Source: Pseudomonadota bacterium (GTDB lineage: Bacteria > Pseudomonadota > Alphaproteobacteria > Rhizobiales > Beijerinckiaceae). From it: 15,240 bases of DNA. Location: the NCBI GenBank assembly GCA_028876585.1, contig JAGWRL010000217.1, positions 1 to 15,240 of the forward strand, in the 5' to 3' direction. Under the pieces are notes generated by a model. That model was not told the origin of the DNA. It did not search any database and was given only the letters and a program-made list of their open reading frames with translations. Shown one piece after another: positions 6,907 to 14,058 of the stretch; position 1 is the stretch's first letter, and every line of letters starts with the position of its first letter. The translations under genes were made by a program, and so were the position numbers.

Positions 6907-7959
6907 CTAGCGCGGCGTCGGCGCGTCGGCGCGCAGCAGGCCTTGCGATTTCAGATCGCGCCACAGCGCGGCGGGAATCTTGGTCTGCAACATCTCGGCG
7001 TTGCGGCGCACTTCGCTCGCCTTCTGCCCGCCCGGAATCACGCTGACGATGGCGGGGTGGCTCAAGGGAAAGCGCAGCGCCGCCTCGGCCAGCTTGACGC
7101 CATGCGCCTTGCACACCGCCTCGATGCGGCGCACGCGGTCGAGGATCTCCCTCGACGCCGGGGCGTAATTGTAATTGGCGCCGGGCTTCGGCCCGGTGGC
7201 GAGAATGCCGGAATTGAACGGCCCGCCGATCACGATGCCGATGTGTTTCTCGACGCAATAGGGCAGGAAGCTGGTCAGCGCCTCCTGCTCCAGCAGCGTG
7301 TAGCGGCCGGCGAGCAGGAATATGTCGAAATCGCCCTCGCGCGCCAGCCGCTCGGCGATCTGCCATTCGTTGATGCCGGCGCCGAACGCCTTGATCGCGC
7401 CCTGCTCGCGCAACTCCAGCAACGCGCGATAGCCCCCGCTCATGAACTCGCGGATGCGCGCGTCCGCCGCTTGCGCGCTGCCATGCGTGAACACATCGAC
7501 GTCATGCGCATAGACCACGTCGATGTGATCGAGGCCAAGCCGCTCCAACGAAAACTCGATCGAACGCAACACCCCGTCGCGCGAATAATCGTACACTTCG
7601 CGGCGCGACGGCGTCTCGAAAAAGAAGTTGGGGCGCGTCTTCTCCGCCGGCGGGCAATGCTGCAACAGGCGCCCGACCTTGGTTGACAGCAGATAGGAAT
7701 CGCGCGGCTTGGCGCGCAGGAAACCGTTGATCCGCGTCTCCGACAGGCCAAGGCCATAGAGCGGCGCGGTGTCGTAGTAGCGGCAGCCCTCCGACCACGC
7801 CATGTCGAGCGTGGCGCGCGCCTCCTTCTCGGTCATCGGCCGATAGAGATTGCCCAGCGGCGCGGCGCCGAAGCCGAGCTCGGTGAAAGCGAGTTCGGCG
7901 CCGCCGCGCGCCTTAAACTTGCGCTTGCGAATGGTGTGTCCGTTCCCCGGCCCGGCCAT
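6907..7959 (-). CDS. aldo/keto reductase, probable aldose (L-fucose-type) 1-dehydrogenase
   Basis: The product has 350 residues with an N-terminal LGFGAAPLGNLY strand and the aldo/keto reductase tetrad D63 and Y68 (YYDTAPLYG), K94 (STKVG) and H152 (VYAHDVD). IGGPFNSGIL, ALRFPLSHPAIVSVIPGG and the E-x-x-x-N near the C-terminus fit the cofactor-binding half of the barrel. Its close fit to the L-fucose dehydrogenase / D-threo-aldose 1-dehydrogenase / pyridoxal 4-dehydrogenase subgroup, and the adjacent fucU, suggest oxidation of L-fucose or a similar aldose to the lactone with NAD(P). The ATG at 7957-7959 follows GGGGCGGGGGA. No lactonase, dehydratase or aldolase of a fucose pathway is in the window. 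Substrate is inferred. Confidence 0.85.
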   Translation of the reverse strand: MAGPGNGHTIRKRKFKARGGAELAFTELGFGAAPLGNLYRPMTEKEARATLDMAWSEGCRYYDTAPLYGLGLSETRINGFLRAKPRDSYLLSTKVGRLLQHCPPAEKTRPNFFFETPSRREVYDYSRDGVLRSIEFSLERLGLDHIDVVYAHDVDVFTHGSAQAADARIREFMSGGYRALLELREQGAIKAFGAGINEWQIAERLAREGDFDIFLLAGRYTLLEQEALTSFLPYCVEKHIGIVIGGPFNSGILATGPKPGANYNYAPASREILDRVRRIEAVCKAHGVKLAEAALRFPLSHPAIVSVIPGGQKASEVRRNAEMLQTKIPAALWRDLKSQGLLRADAPTPR

Positions 7960-7988
7960 GTCCCCCGCCCCTTTTTTCGCCGATCTCG

Positions 7989-8040
7989 CGGCCTCTTGCC
8001 GCCGAGCTTATAGCAGGCCGCGCGGCAAGGTAAGAGGCCG
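7989..8040 (-). promoter_or_regulatory. extended -10 promoter inside nested inverted repeats before the aldo/keto reductase
   Basis: On the minus strand TGCTATAAG (complement of 8007-8015) is an extended -10 element; no good -35 is seen. It is framed by a perfect 9-bp inverted repeat (7989-7997 with 8032-8040) and an inner 7-bp one (7995-8001 with 8023-8029). The placement suggests an operator for the reductase-fucU pair. The same stem also lies just after the stop of the 70-aa gene and could help end its transcript, though no T-run follows. Confidence 0.4.
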
Positions 8041-8041
8041 A

Positions 8042-8254
8042 CTAAAGGCGAGGGCGGCGTGGCGGCTCGCGCTCCAACTGCTTGAGATAGTCGTCGAGCC
8101 GGGCCAACGCCGCCTCCTCGGAGTCCTTGCGCGCGAGGTTGGCGCGCAGCTTTTTCAATCCCTCGATCGCCGTCTGGCGGTAGCTCGGCATCGTTTGCAG
8201 CGTGCGGTTGGTGTAGTCGATCGCCCGATCGACGATTTCGTCCAGTAAGCCCAC
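8042..8254 (-). CDS. small conserved-looking hypothetical protein (70 aa)
   Basis: I do not recognise this family. The product is 70 residues, soluble and mostly helical, starting MGLLDEIVDRAIDYTNRTLQ and ending in a basic proline-rich tail. It has no signal peptide or membrane segment. The start is GTG at 8252-8254, preceded by GAGG four bases upstream (GAGGTAAAGTG), a good ribosome site that supports a real gene. Charged heptad-like spacing in residues 25-62 could form a coiled coil. It is transcribed away from the autotransporter gene and toward the reductase-fucU pair, but an independent promoter-like element precedes that pair. Confidence 0.6.
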   Translation of the reverse strand: MGLLDEIVDRAIDYTNRTLQTMPSYRQTAIEGLKKLRANLARKDSEEAALARLDDYLKQLEREPPRRPRL

Positions 8255-8291
8255 TTTACCTCGACCCGCTTGATGATCACAAGCGAGGAGA

Positions 8292-8331
8292 GCGCAAGGC
8301 GAAGTCCGCTTACGTAAAATATACCTTGCGC
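8292..8331. promoter_or_regulatory. inverted repeat flanking a -10-like element and a TTACGTAA palindrome
   Basis: GCGCAAGG (8292-8299) and CCTTGCGC (8324-8331) are a perfect 8-bp inverted repeat. The 24 bases between hold TTACGTAA (8310-8317) and, on the minus strand, TATATT (8318-8323), a possible -10 for the 70-aa gene about 57 bases downstream. No convincing -35 is present. The arrangement is operator-like. Confidence 0.3.
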
Positions 8332-8334
8332 CAA

Positions 8335-8358
8335 ATCGGGGCGTTTTACGCGCCCGAT
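8335..8358. other. perfect-looking hairpin in the divergent intergenic region
   Basis: Bases 8335-8343 pair with 8349-8358 around a five-base TTTTA loop, giving nine pairs with a single bulged G at 8352. It lies between the divergently oriented 70-aa gene and autotransporter gene. There is no T-run, so it looks more like a structured leader or operator than a terminator. Confidence 0.35.
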
Positions 8359-8416
8359 CGCAGTCTTCAACCGTCCGCGGCGCGCGCCGCTTCCGGTAAC
8401 GCCCGTTGAATAGGGG

Positions 8417-8440
8417 TTAACGTCTTTGCGCTAACGTTAA
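8417..8440. promoter_or_regulatory. inverted repeat upstream of the autotransporter gene
   Basis: TTAACGT (8417-8423) and ACGTTAA (8434-8440) form a perfect 7-bp inverted repeat with a 10-base spacer, in a local AT-rich patch 42 bases before the autotransporter ATG. Spacing of half-site centres (17 bases) would fit a dimeric regulator, but no family is assigned. No clear -35/-10 pair is visible on + in 8359-8481. Confidence 0.35.
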
Positions 8441-8481
8441 GGAAGTGTTCGTGCGTGCCGTAGCGTCTGGCGTCAATTCCC

Positions 8482-11211
8482 ATGGGTGCGGGACAATCAA
8501 TAATCCATCTGGCGCAGTCTTCGCGCCGGCGCAGCGGTTCGGTCTGCGTCCTGGCGCTGGCGCTGGCGACGGCAACGGCGCCGGCGCGGGCGGGCGGCTA
8601 TGTCGGCGATTTCGCGCTGGCCGCGCCGGACTACGCCAATAGCGGCGCGACGGTGTGGACCGGCGCGCATGATTATTCGCAGATCCAGAACCCCGCCGGC
8701 GCGTCGATCCTCAACAAGGGGCAGGCGAGCGGCGCCGTCGTCGGCAATAGCGGCGTCATCCGCAATGCGCCGGCCGCGACCTGGAACGGCGATCTCGCCC
8801 TCGGCGCCAATGCGGCCGGCGCCGAGGTCGTCAATCAGGGGCGGTGGAACGGCGCGCTCAACAATTCCGGCGGCGGAATCGACAATTCGGGAACGGCGAG
8901 TTCCGCCAACAACGCCGCCGGCGTGTTCGCCAACGAGGGGACGATCACGGGCGACGTCGGCAATGGCGGTCAGGCCGCCAACAATGGAACCATCGCCGGG
9001 CGGGTGACGAACGCCTCGCAATTCGTCAACAACGGCGCCGGCCAAGTCGGCGGCGGCCTCGTCGACAGCGGCGCGACCAGCAACAACGGCGTCATTGCGG
9101 GCGGCGTGCGGGAAAGCGGCGCCTTCACCAACAATGCGAGCGGGCGAGTGACCGGCGGCTTGGCGCTCAACTCCGGCTCGGCGGTCAACAATGGCGCGAT
9201 CGACGGCGGCGCGAGCGTCGCGGCGGGATCGTTGGTTGACAATGGCGCGGTGAGGGGCGGCGCGACTGTCGCCGGCGCTGCGGCGAGCTTCACCGTCAAC
9301 GGCGCCCTTTCCGGCAAGGCGACGGTGAAGGCCGGCAGCCTCGTGGTCAATTCGGCCGGCGCGATCGCTGGCGATGTCGCCAACGCCGGCAGCTTCGCCA
9401 ACGCCGGCGTCGTGCATGGCGGCGTCGTCAATGCGGAGGCGTTCGTCAACACGGGCGTGGTCGACGGCGTCCTGCGCCAGAGCGGCGGCCAGACCAGCAA
9501 CGACGGCGTCGTCAAGGGCGAGGCCGCCTTTCTCAGCGGCGCGGCGGTCAACAATGGCGCGATCGACGGCGCCGTGCGGGTCGGCGCCAAAGCCTCGCTG
9601 ATCGACAATGGCGTGATCGGCGGCGCGACCGTCAACCAAGGCGCCTTCACCCAAAACGCCGCCGGCGTGCTGAACGGCCGCCTGCTCAATGAGGGCCAGG
9701 CGACGATCAACGGCGTGGCCGCGCAGGGCGCGACCAACCGGGGCGACCTCACCGTCAACGCCGCGGGCCGGGTCGAGAACGGCCTCGTCACCGAGGGCGG
9801 ATCAACCCGCAACGCGGGCGTCGTCACCGGCGGCGCGGTGGTCAAAGCCGGGTTGCTGACGAGCAGCGGCGTGATCGCGGGCGGCCTGCGCGACGCCGGT
9901 CTGGTTGAGGCCAGCGGCGTGATCTCCGGTCCCATTTCGATCACCGGCAAGCTGATGGTCGGCGGCGCGGCGCCGACCGGCGCCCGGCTGACGATCACGC
10001 CCGGCTCGACGGTGAGCGGCGTCGTCACCGTGCCCGTCGATCTTTCGACCGGCCAAGCGAATTTTCTCGCCGCCAAGGGCGCCGCGCTCGCCGCCGCCCG
10101 GCTCGATCTGGCGGGCCGTCTGAGCAACCCGGCCGGCGCTTATTGGGGGCGGCTCAGCCTCTCTGACACGCCGATCGCGCTGACCGCAGACGCCAAGGCG
10201 GCGCTGGCGGCGGCGAGCGGGCCGCTCTACGCCTATTCCGCTGACGGCGCGGCGCTGGTGCAGACGATCAATCCCGGCCTCGGCGTCACCGCCGCGCAGG
10301 TCGCCGCCGCCGCGACCGAGGCGTTCGCGCTGGCGCTCGGGCCGGTTCCCTCCGATTTCGAGCGCGCGCCCGCCGATCCCACGCCCAATCTCGGCGCCGG
10401 CGCGATCTGGACCCGCGGCTTCGGCGCCTCGCTGACGCTGTCGGGCGAAAATTATGCGGCGAGCGGGCCGGCGTTCGACCCGACGCGGCTTGCCGCCCGG
10501 CTCGCCGGCGGCGAGTTCGGCCTCGAATACGGCCTGCACAATATCGAGAATTCCGGCATGAGCCTGCGGCTCGGGCTGGAGGGCGGCGCGGGCCGGGCGA
10601 GCCTTGCGGACGCCGCCGGCTCGGGCCTCGTCACGCTGCCGTTCGTGGGCGCCTATGCCGGCTTGAGCGGCAACGGCTTCACCGGCGCGGTCGAGGCGCG
10701 CTACGTCGCCTTGCAGATGCAACTGACCGACGCACCGCTCGCCGTCTACGGCCAGAGCCAGCGCGCCTCTGGCATGATCTATGCCGCGCAGGCGAGCTAT
10801 CATCTCGCGCTCGGCGCGCTGTTCGTCGAGCCCGAGGCCGGCGTCACCACGGCGCGCCTCGCCATCGCCAACGAAGCGACCAACGTCGGCGATCTCGCGT
10901 TCGGCCCCGGCCGGTTCACGCTCGGCCACGCCGGCGCGAAGATCGGCGGCGAATTCGCGGCCGGCGCGCTCGCCTGGACGCCTTATGTGCTGGCGAGCGT
11001 ATGGCGCGAATGGCGCGCCGGCGCGACGGTCTCCGTGGCCAACGGCCCGACGTTCACGCCGACCGGGCTTTCCGCCTTCGAGCAGGTGGGGCTCGGCGTC
11101 AGCGCGACGCTGGCGCACAGCGGCCTTTCCGGCTTCGCGCAGATGCAATGGGCTTTGGGGCCGAAAATCTCCGGGCTGGTCGCGACCAGCGGGCTGCGGT
11201 TCGACTTCTAA
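8482..11211 (+). CDS. autotransporter (type Va secretion) with repeat-built passenger
   Basis: The product has 909 residues. A signal peptide is visible: RRR at 15-17, a hydrophobic stretch at about 21-33 and a likely cut after ARA at 35-37. The passenger, from about 38 to 490, is rich in Gly, Ala, Asn and Val and built of about 17-residue units of the form NNGxIxGG, expected to fold as a beta-helix. Residues of about 490-635 look like a junction region. The last 270 residues, from IWTRGFG at 642 on, have alternating amphipathic strands and end in GLRFDF, the C-terminal Phe signature of an outer-membrane barrel. Known role of the class: the barrel inserts in the outer membrane and the passenger is displayed or released. 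The cargo function, such as adhesion, is unknown. ATG 8482 is the only in-frame start after a TAG at 8461, but it lacks a ribosome site. The stop overlaps that of the DUF2948 gene on the other strand. Confidence 0.88.
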   Translation: MGAGQSIIHLAQSSRRRSGSVCVLALALATATAPARAGGYVGDFALAAPDYANSGATVWTGAHDYSQIQNPAGASILNKGQASGAVVGNSGVIRNAPAATWNGDLALGANAAGAEVVNQGRWNGALNNSGGGIDNSGTASSANNAAGVFANEGTITGDVGNGGQAANNGTIAGRVTNASQFVNNGAGQVGGGLVDSGATSNNGVIAGGVRESGAFTNNASGRVTGGLALNSGSAVNNGAIDGGASVAAGSLVDNGAVRGGATVAGAAASFTVNGALSGKATVKAGSLVVNSAGAIAGDVANAGSFANAGVVHGGVVNAEAFVNTGVVDGVLRQSGGQTSNDGVVKGEAAFLSGAAVNNGAIDGAVRVGAKASLIDNGVIGGATVNQGAFTQNAAGVLNGRLLNEGQATINGVAAQGATNRGDLTVNAAGRVENGLVTEGGSTRNAGVVTGGAVVKAGLLTSSGVIAGGLRDAGLVEASGVISGPISITGKLMVGGAAPTGARLTITPGSTVSGVVTVPVDLSTGQANFLAAKGAALAAARLDLAGRLSNPAGAYWGRLSLSDTPIALTADAKAALAAASGPLYAYSADGAALVQTINPGLGVTAAQVAAAATEAFALALGPVPSDFERAPADPTPNLGAGAIWTRGFGASLTLSGENYAASGPAFDPTRLAARLAGGEFGLEYGLHNIENSGMSLRLGLEGGAGRASLADAAGSGLVTLPFVGAYAGLSGNGFTGAVEARYVALQMQLTDAPLAVYGQSQRASGMIYAAQASYHLALGALFVEPEAGVTTARLAIANEATNVGDLAFGPGRFTLGHAGAKIGGEFAAGALAWTPYVLASVWREWRAGATVSVANGPTFTPTGLSAFEQVGLGVSATLAHSGLSGFAQMQWALGPKISGLVATSGLRFDF
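9179..9208 (+). repeat. 30-base exact direct repeat, copy 1
   Basis: This 30-base stretch within the autotransporter passenger is identical to 9542-9571. Both copies encode AVNNGAIDG in the same frame. The offset is 363 bases, exactly 121 codons or about seven repeat units. Confidence 0.9.
9542..9571 (+). repeat. 30-base exact direct repeat, copy 2
   Basis: Second copy of the repeat at 9179-9208, in the same orientation and reading frame. The bases on both sides differ, so the identity ends sharply. Confidence 0.9.
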
Positions 11212-11660
11212 TCCGGCTCGGCGATGGTCAGCTTGTGGCCCTCGCAATCGCAGGCGGCGATGCGCGGGCCGACGTCGAGCAGTTCCGCTTCGAGGCACTC
11301 GACCTCCAGCCGCACGATCGCCCCGTCGGCGAAGGTCAGGAACACCAGCCCCGACGGCGCCTCGGTCTTCTCGAACGTGACGCCGAGCAGGTTGCGCACC
11401 TTGGCGGCGTCGTCGTCGAGGCCGATGTGCGACACTTTTAGCACCCGGTCGAACCGCAGCACGGCGCCGACCCGCTGATCGAGCATATGCTTGGCGCCGA
11501 TCCAGTCGTAACGCAGCGCCCCCAGCGCGAAGCGCTTCTGCTGCGGCAGATAGGTCATGTCCTGGCGGCGCACGCAGGCGTCCTGCGCATGGGCGGAGAT
11601 CACGCTCAACCCCTCGCGGTCGAGCGCATAGAGCTTGAGGTCGACCGGTCGTGAGTTCAT
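11208..11660 (-). CDS. DUF2948 family protein
   Basis: The product has 150 residues starting MNSRPVDLKLYALDREGLSVIS, with a middle AHAQDACVRRQDMTYLPQQKRFALGALRYDW and ending in FADGAIVRLEVECLEAELLDVGPRI. This matches the DUF2948 family, small cytoplasmic proteins of unknown function typically found right after murA in Alphaproteobacteria. Here the ATG lies one base past the murA stop (TGA-C-ATG), so translation is probably coupled. Its own TAG (11208-11210) overlaps the TAA of the convergent autotransporter gene by sharing bases 11208-11211. No catalytic motif is evident. Confidence 0.88.
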   Translation of the reverse strand: MNSRPVDLKLYALDREGLSVISAHAQDACVRRQDMTYLPQQKRFALGALRYDWIGAKHMLDQRVGAVLRFDRVLKVSHIGLDDDAAKVRNLLGVTFEKTEAPSGLVFLTFADGAIVRLEVECLEAELLDVGPRIAACDCEGHKLTIAEPD

Positions 11661-11661
11661 G

Positions 11662-12951
11662 TCAGCCCGTCAGCCGCTCGATGTCGGCCCCGCAGGCGCC
11701 GAGCTTCTGCTCCAGCGCCTCGAAGCCGCGGTCGAGGTGATAGACGCGGTTGACCATCGTCTCGCCTTCGGCCGCCAGCGCGGCGATCACCAGGCTGACG
11801 GAGGCGCGCAGATCGGTCGCCATGACGGGCGCGCCTTGCAACTGCTCGACGCCCTCGACGATCGCGGTGTCGCCTTCGAGCCGGATTTTCGCGCCAAGCC
11901 GCGCCAGTTCCTGCACATGCATGAAGCGGTTCTCGAAAATCGTCTCGGTGATGCGCGAGGAACCCTTGGCCCGCGTCATCAGCGCCATGAACTGGGCCTG
12001 GAGATCGGTGGGGAAACCGGGGAACGGCGCGGTCGAGACGTCGACCGGGGCGATGCCGGCGCCGTTGCGCTTGACGCGGACGCCGCGATTCTCCGGAATG
12101 ATCTCGGCGCCGGCCAGCGCCAGCGCGTCGAACGCCTCCTGCAACAGGTCGGGCGCGACGCCTTCCAGCAGCACGTCGCCGCCGGTCATCGCCACCGCCG
12201 TGGCGTAGGTGCCGGCCTCGATCCGGTCGGGCAGCACGCAATGATGCGCGCCGTTGAGCCGCGCCACGCCCTTCACCTCGATCTCGGAGGTGCCGGCGCC
12301 GGAGATGCGGGCGCCCATCTTGACGAGGCAGTCGGCGAGGTCCTTCACCTCCGGCTCGCGCGCGGCGTTGCGGATCAGGGTCGAGCCTTTGGCCAGCACG
12401 GCGGCCATCAGCGCGGTATGGGTGCCCCCGACCGTCACCTTCGGAAATTCGATTTCGGAGCCGATCAGGCCGTTGGGCGCGGTGGCGTGGGCGTAGCCGC
12501 CCTCGATGGCGATGGTGGCGCCGAGCTTTTCCAGCGCCATCAGCAGGAAATCGACCGGCCTTGTGCCGATCGCGCAGCCGCCGGGCAGCGACACGCGCGC
12601 CTCGCCCATGCGCGCCAGCAGCGGCGCGATGACCCAGAAGCTGGCGCGCATGCGCGACACGATCTCATAGGGCGCGGTGGTGTCGACGATGGTCTTGGCG
12701 CGGAAATGCGCGGTCTGGCCGGCGGTGGCGTTTTCGCCGCGCCGCTTGCCGTCGATGGAGTAATCGACGCCGTGATTGGAGAGGATGCGCGCGAGCTGGG
12801 CGACGTCGGCGAGCCGCGGCAGGTTTTCCAGCGTCAGCGTCTGATCGGTCAGCAGCGAGGCGATCATCAGCGGCAGCGCCGCGTTTTTCGCCCCCGAGAT
12901 CGGAATCTCGCCCCTGAGTTCAGCGCCGCCGCGAATTCTAATGCGATCCAT
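11662..12951 (-). CDS. murA: UDP-N-acetylglucosamine 1-carboxyvinyltransferase
   Basis: The product has 429 residues, normal for MurA (about 420-430). It transfers enolpyruvate from PEP to UDP-GlcNAc, the first committed step of peptidoglycan synthesis, in the cytoplasm. K22 in SGAKNAALP, the PEP-binding C126 in [13 protein letters not shown] (so fosfomycin-sensitive type, Cys not Asp), R-rich RMRASF at about 100-105 and the general-base Asp in GFPTDLQAQ are all present. The inverted alpha/beta prism halves are complete, with DHRASVS-like DLRASVSLV near the end. The ATG at 12949-12951 lies inside the last codons of the small gene upstream, so the start is probably coupled. DUF2948 follows after one base. 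No other cell-wall gene is in the window. Confidence 0.97.
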   Translation of the reverse strand: MDRIRIRGGAELRGEIPISGAKNAALPLMIASLLTDQTLTLENLPRLADVAQLARILSNHGVDYSIDGKRRGENATAGQTAHFRAKTIVDTTAPYEIVSRMRASFWVIAPLLARMGEARVSLPGGCAIGTRPVDFLLMALEKLGATIAIEGGYAHATAPNGLIGSEIEFPKVTVGGTHTALMAAVLAKGSTLIRNAAREPEVKDLADCLVKMGARISGAGTSEIEVKGVARLNGAHHCVLPDRIEAGTYATAVAMTGGDVLLEGVAPDLLQEAFDALALAGAEIIPENRGVRVKRNGAGIAPVDVSTAPFPGFPTDLQAQFMALMTRAKGSSRITETIFENRFMHVQELARLGAKIRLEGDTAIVEGVEQLQGAPVMATDLRASVSLVIAALAAEGETMVNRVYHLDRGFEALEQKLGACGADIERLTG

Positions 12952-13102
12952 CAGACTTTCCTTCGGGCAGGGCTGGCGGGGGCGGCGGCGAAACGCGGCC
13001 GCGCTGCTGCGCCTTGCGCCGTTTGAGATTTTCCCGCAACGCTTCGGCGAGCCGCTCCTTGCGCCGCTCTTCCTTTGCGTCGCGATCCGCGCCTGAGCCC
13101 AT
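12938..13102 (-). CDS. small Lys/Arg-rich protein upstream of murA (54 aa)
   Basis: This gene is short and easily missed. The product of 54 residues begins [21 protein letters not shown], continues [16 protein letters not shown] and ends in a proline run with an acidic tail. The [16 protein letters not shown] block is, from memory, a conserved helical pattern in small alphaproteobacterial proteins; no function is known to me. ATG 13100-13102 is preceded by tandem AGGGGC units that give a ribosome site at plausible spacing. Its TAG at 12938-12940 lies 14 bases inside murA, so murA ATG is read from within its last codons, a typical coupled overlap. The high charge suggests a helix or RNA/DNA contact, but that is inference. 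Confidence 0.7.
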   Translation of the reverse strand: MGSGADRDAKEERRKERLAEALRENLKRRKAQQRGRVSPPPPPALPEGKSDGSH

Positions 13103-13120
13103 GCCCCTGCCCCTGCCCCT
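13103..13120. repeat. GCCCCT hexamer repeated three times at the ribosome site
   Basis: Three perfect tandem copies of a six-base unit lie directly before the ATG of the 54-aa gene. Read on the minus strand each unit is AGGGGC, so the run supplies stacked ribosome-site-like sequences. Confidence 0.8.
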
Positions 13121-13131
13121 ATCGTGGCCGC

Positions 13132-13160
13132 TCCATAGGCCGGCGGGGCCGGGGGAGCAA
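13132..13160 (-). promoter_or_regulatory. weak candidate promoter of the 54-aa gene-murA-DUF2948 operon
   Basis: On the minus strand TTGCTC (13155-13160) and TATGGA (13132-13137) are 17 bases apart, about 25-30 bases before the 54-aa gene. Matches to consensus are only moderate. The rest of 13103-13247 is very GC-rich with possible stems but no gene. Confidence 0.3.
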
Positions 13161-13247
13161 GGGGCAGGCCGCGCCGGCGGGCCGGCCGCCGCGGTTTCGC
13201 CGCCGATTTTCCAGCGGTGTGACCTATTGGCGGCGCGGCGGCCCCGA

Positions 13248-14030
13248 TTAGGACATGATCAGCCCGCCATCGACATTGATGGTCTGGCCGGTGATGTAGG
13301 CGGCGTCGTCGCTGGCGAGGAAGGTGACGAGGCCGGCGACGTCCTCGCCGGTTCCCGCTCTGGCCATCGGAATGCCGCGCACCCATTCCGCCATCAGTTC
13401 GCCCGGCTGGTAATCGCCCAGCAATTTGCCCCAGGCCGCGTCGTTGTAGGCCCACATGTCGGTCTCGATGATGCCGGGGCAGAAGGCGTTGACGGTGATG
13501 CCCTCCTTGGCGACCTCCTTCGCCAGGCTCTGGGTGATCCCGACCACGCCGAATTTCGACGCCGCATAATGCGGCGTGAAGATGAAGCCCTGCCGCGCCT
13601 GGCCGGAGGCGGTGTTGATCAGCCGGCCGCCGCCGCCGTGCTTGCGGATGCGCGCGATCGCCTCCTGGCAGCACAGGAACACGCCCTTGGTGTTGACGGC
13701 CATCACGCTGTCCCATTCGCCCTCGGTCATCGCCTCGATGCGCGCGATGGTGATGACGCCGGCGTTCTGCACCGAGACGTCGACGCGTCCGAACGCGCCC
13801 TCCGCCGCGTCGTACAGCGCCACGACATCGCTTTTGCTTGTCACGTCGGCCAGTTTGGCGATCGCGCGGCCGCCGTTGGCGACGATTTCGGCGGCGACGG
13901 CCTCGCAGGCCGGCTCGTTGGCGGAGACGACGACCGCGCCGCCCTCGCGCGCGAAGCGCCGCGCCAGCGCCGCCCCGATCCCGCGGCTCGCGCCGGTGAC
14001 GACGATGGTTTTACCCGCAAATCTCGACAT
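13248..14030 (-). CDS. short-chain dehydrogenase/reductase, polyol or diol dehydrogenase-like
   Basis: The product has 260 residues and all classical SDR marks: TGASRGIG (12-19) for NAD(P) binding, NAG (89-91), N113, and the S142-Y155-K159 triad in NTASGQ...[15 protein letters not shown] (185-193) and a C-terminal [12 protein letters not shown] resemble sorbitol, galactitol and 2,3-butanediol dehydrogenases. The residue after the second strand (VSANE) is neither a clear Asp nor a basic pair, so cofactor choice is open. ATG 14028-14030 follows AGGAGCAGGA; a longer reading frame to 14102 would invade the upstream gene. It lies 28 bases after a SorC-family regulator in the same direction, which fits a sugar-alcohol substrate. 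The exact substrate is not determined. Confidence 0.88.
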   Translation of the reverse strand: MSRFAGKTIVVTGASRGIGAALARRFAREGGAVVVSANEPACEAVAAEIVANGGRAIAKLADVTSKSDVVALYDAAEGAFGRVDVSVQNAGVITIARIEAMTEGEWDSVMAVNTKGVFLCCQEAIARIRKHGGGGRLINTASGQARQGFIFTPHYAASKFGVVGITQSLAKEVAKEGITVNAFCPGIIETDMWAYNDAAWGKLLGDYQPGELMAEWVRGIPMARAGTGEDVAGLVTFLASDDAAYITGQTINVDGGLIMS

Positions 14031-14058
14031 TTCCTGCTCCTCCTGCCGTCTTGCGGCG

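Larger units (their letters stand above)
8929..9936 (+). repeat. degenerate tandem repeat of about 17 codons (passenger coil unit)
   Basis: In the autotransporter passenger the motif [N/D/S]xG-[V/A/T]-[I/V]-x-G-[G/A/E] recurs at residues 150, 167, 183, 201, 218, 236, 253, 272, 290, 307, 323, 340, 357, 375, 391, 409, 426, 444, 461 and 477. Spacing is 16-19 residues with a mean near 17, about 51 bases. Every second strand carries a smaller residue set such as GGxVxxxGxF. Some 20 units are visible, with weaker ones before 150. Confidence 0.85.

Noticed and set aside
8929..9936. Regular repeats considered as a CRISPR array or minisatellite
   Set aside because: The units are degenerate, keep a reading frame and encode a clear protein motif; there are no constant repeats with unique spacers.
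8497..11298. Long minus-strand frames (about 385 and 498 codons) opposite the autotransporter
   Set aside because: They mirror the repeat structure of the sense strand and lack any ribosome site or recognisable motif; the sense gene has signal peptide and barrel.
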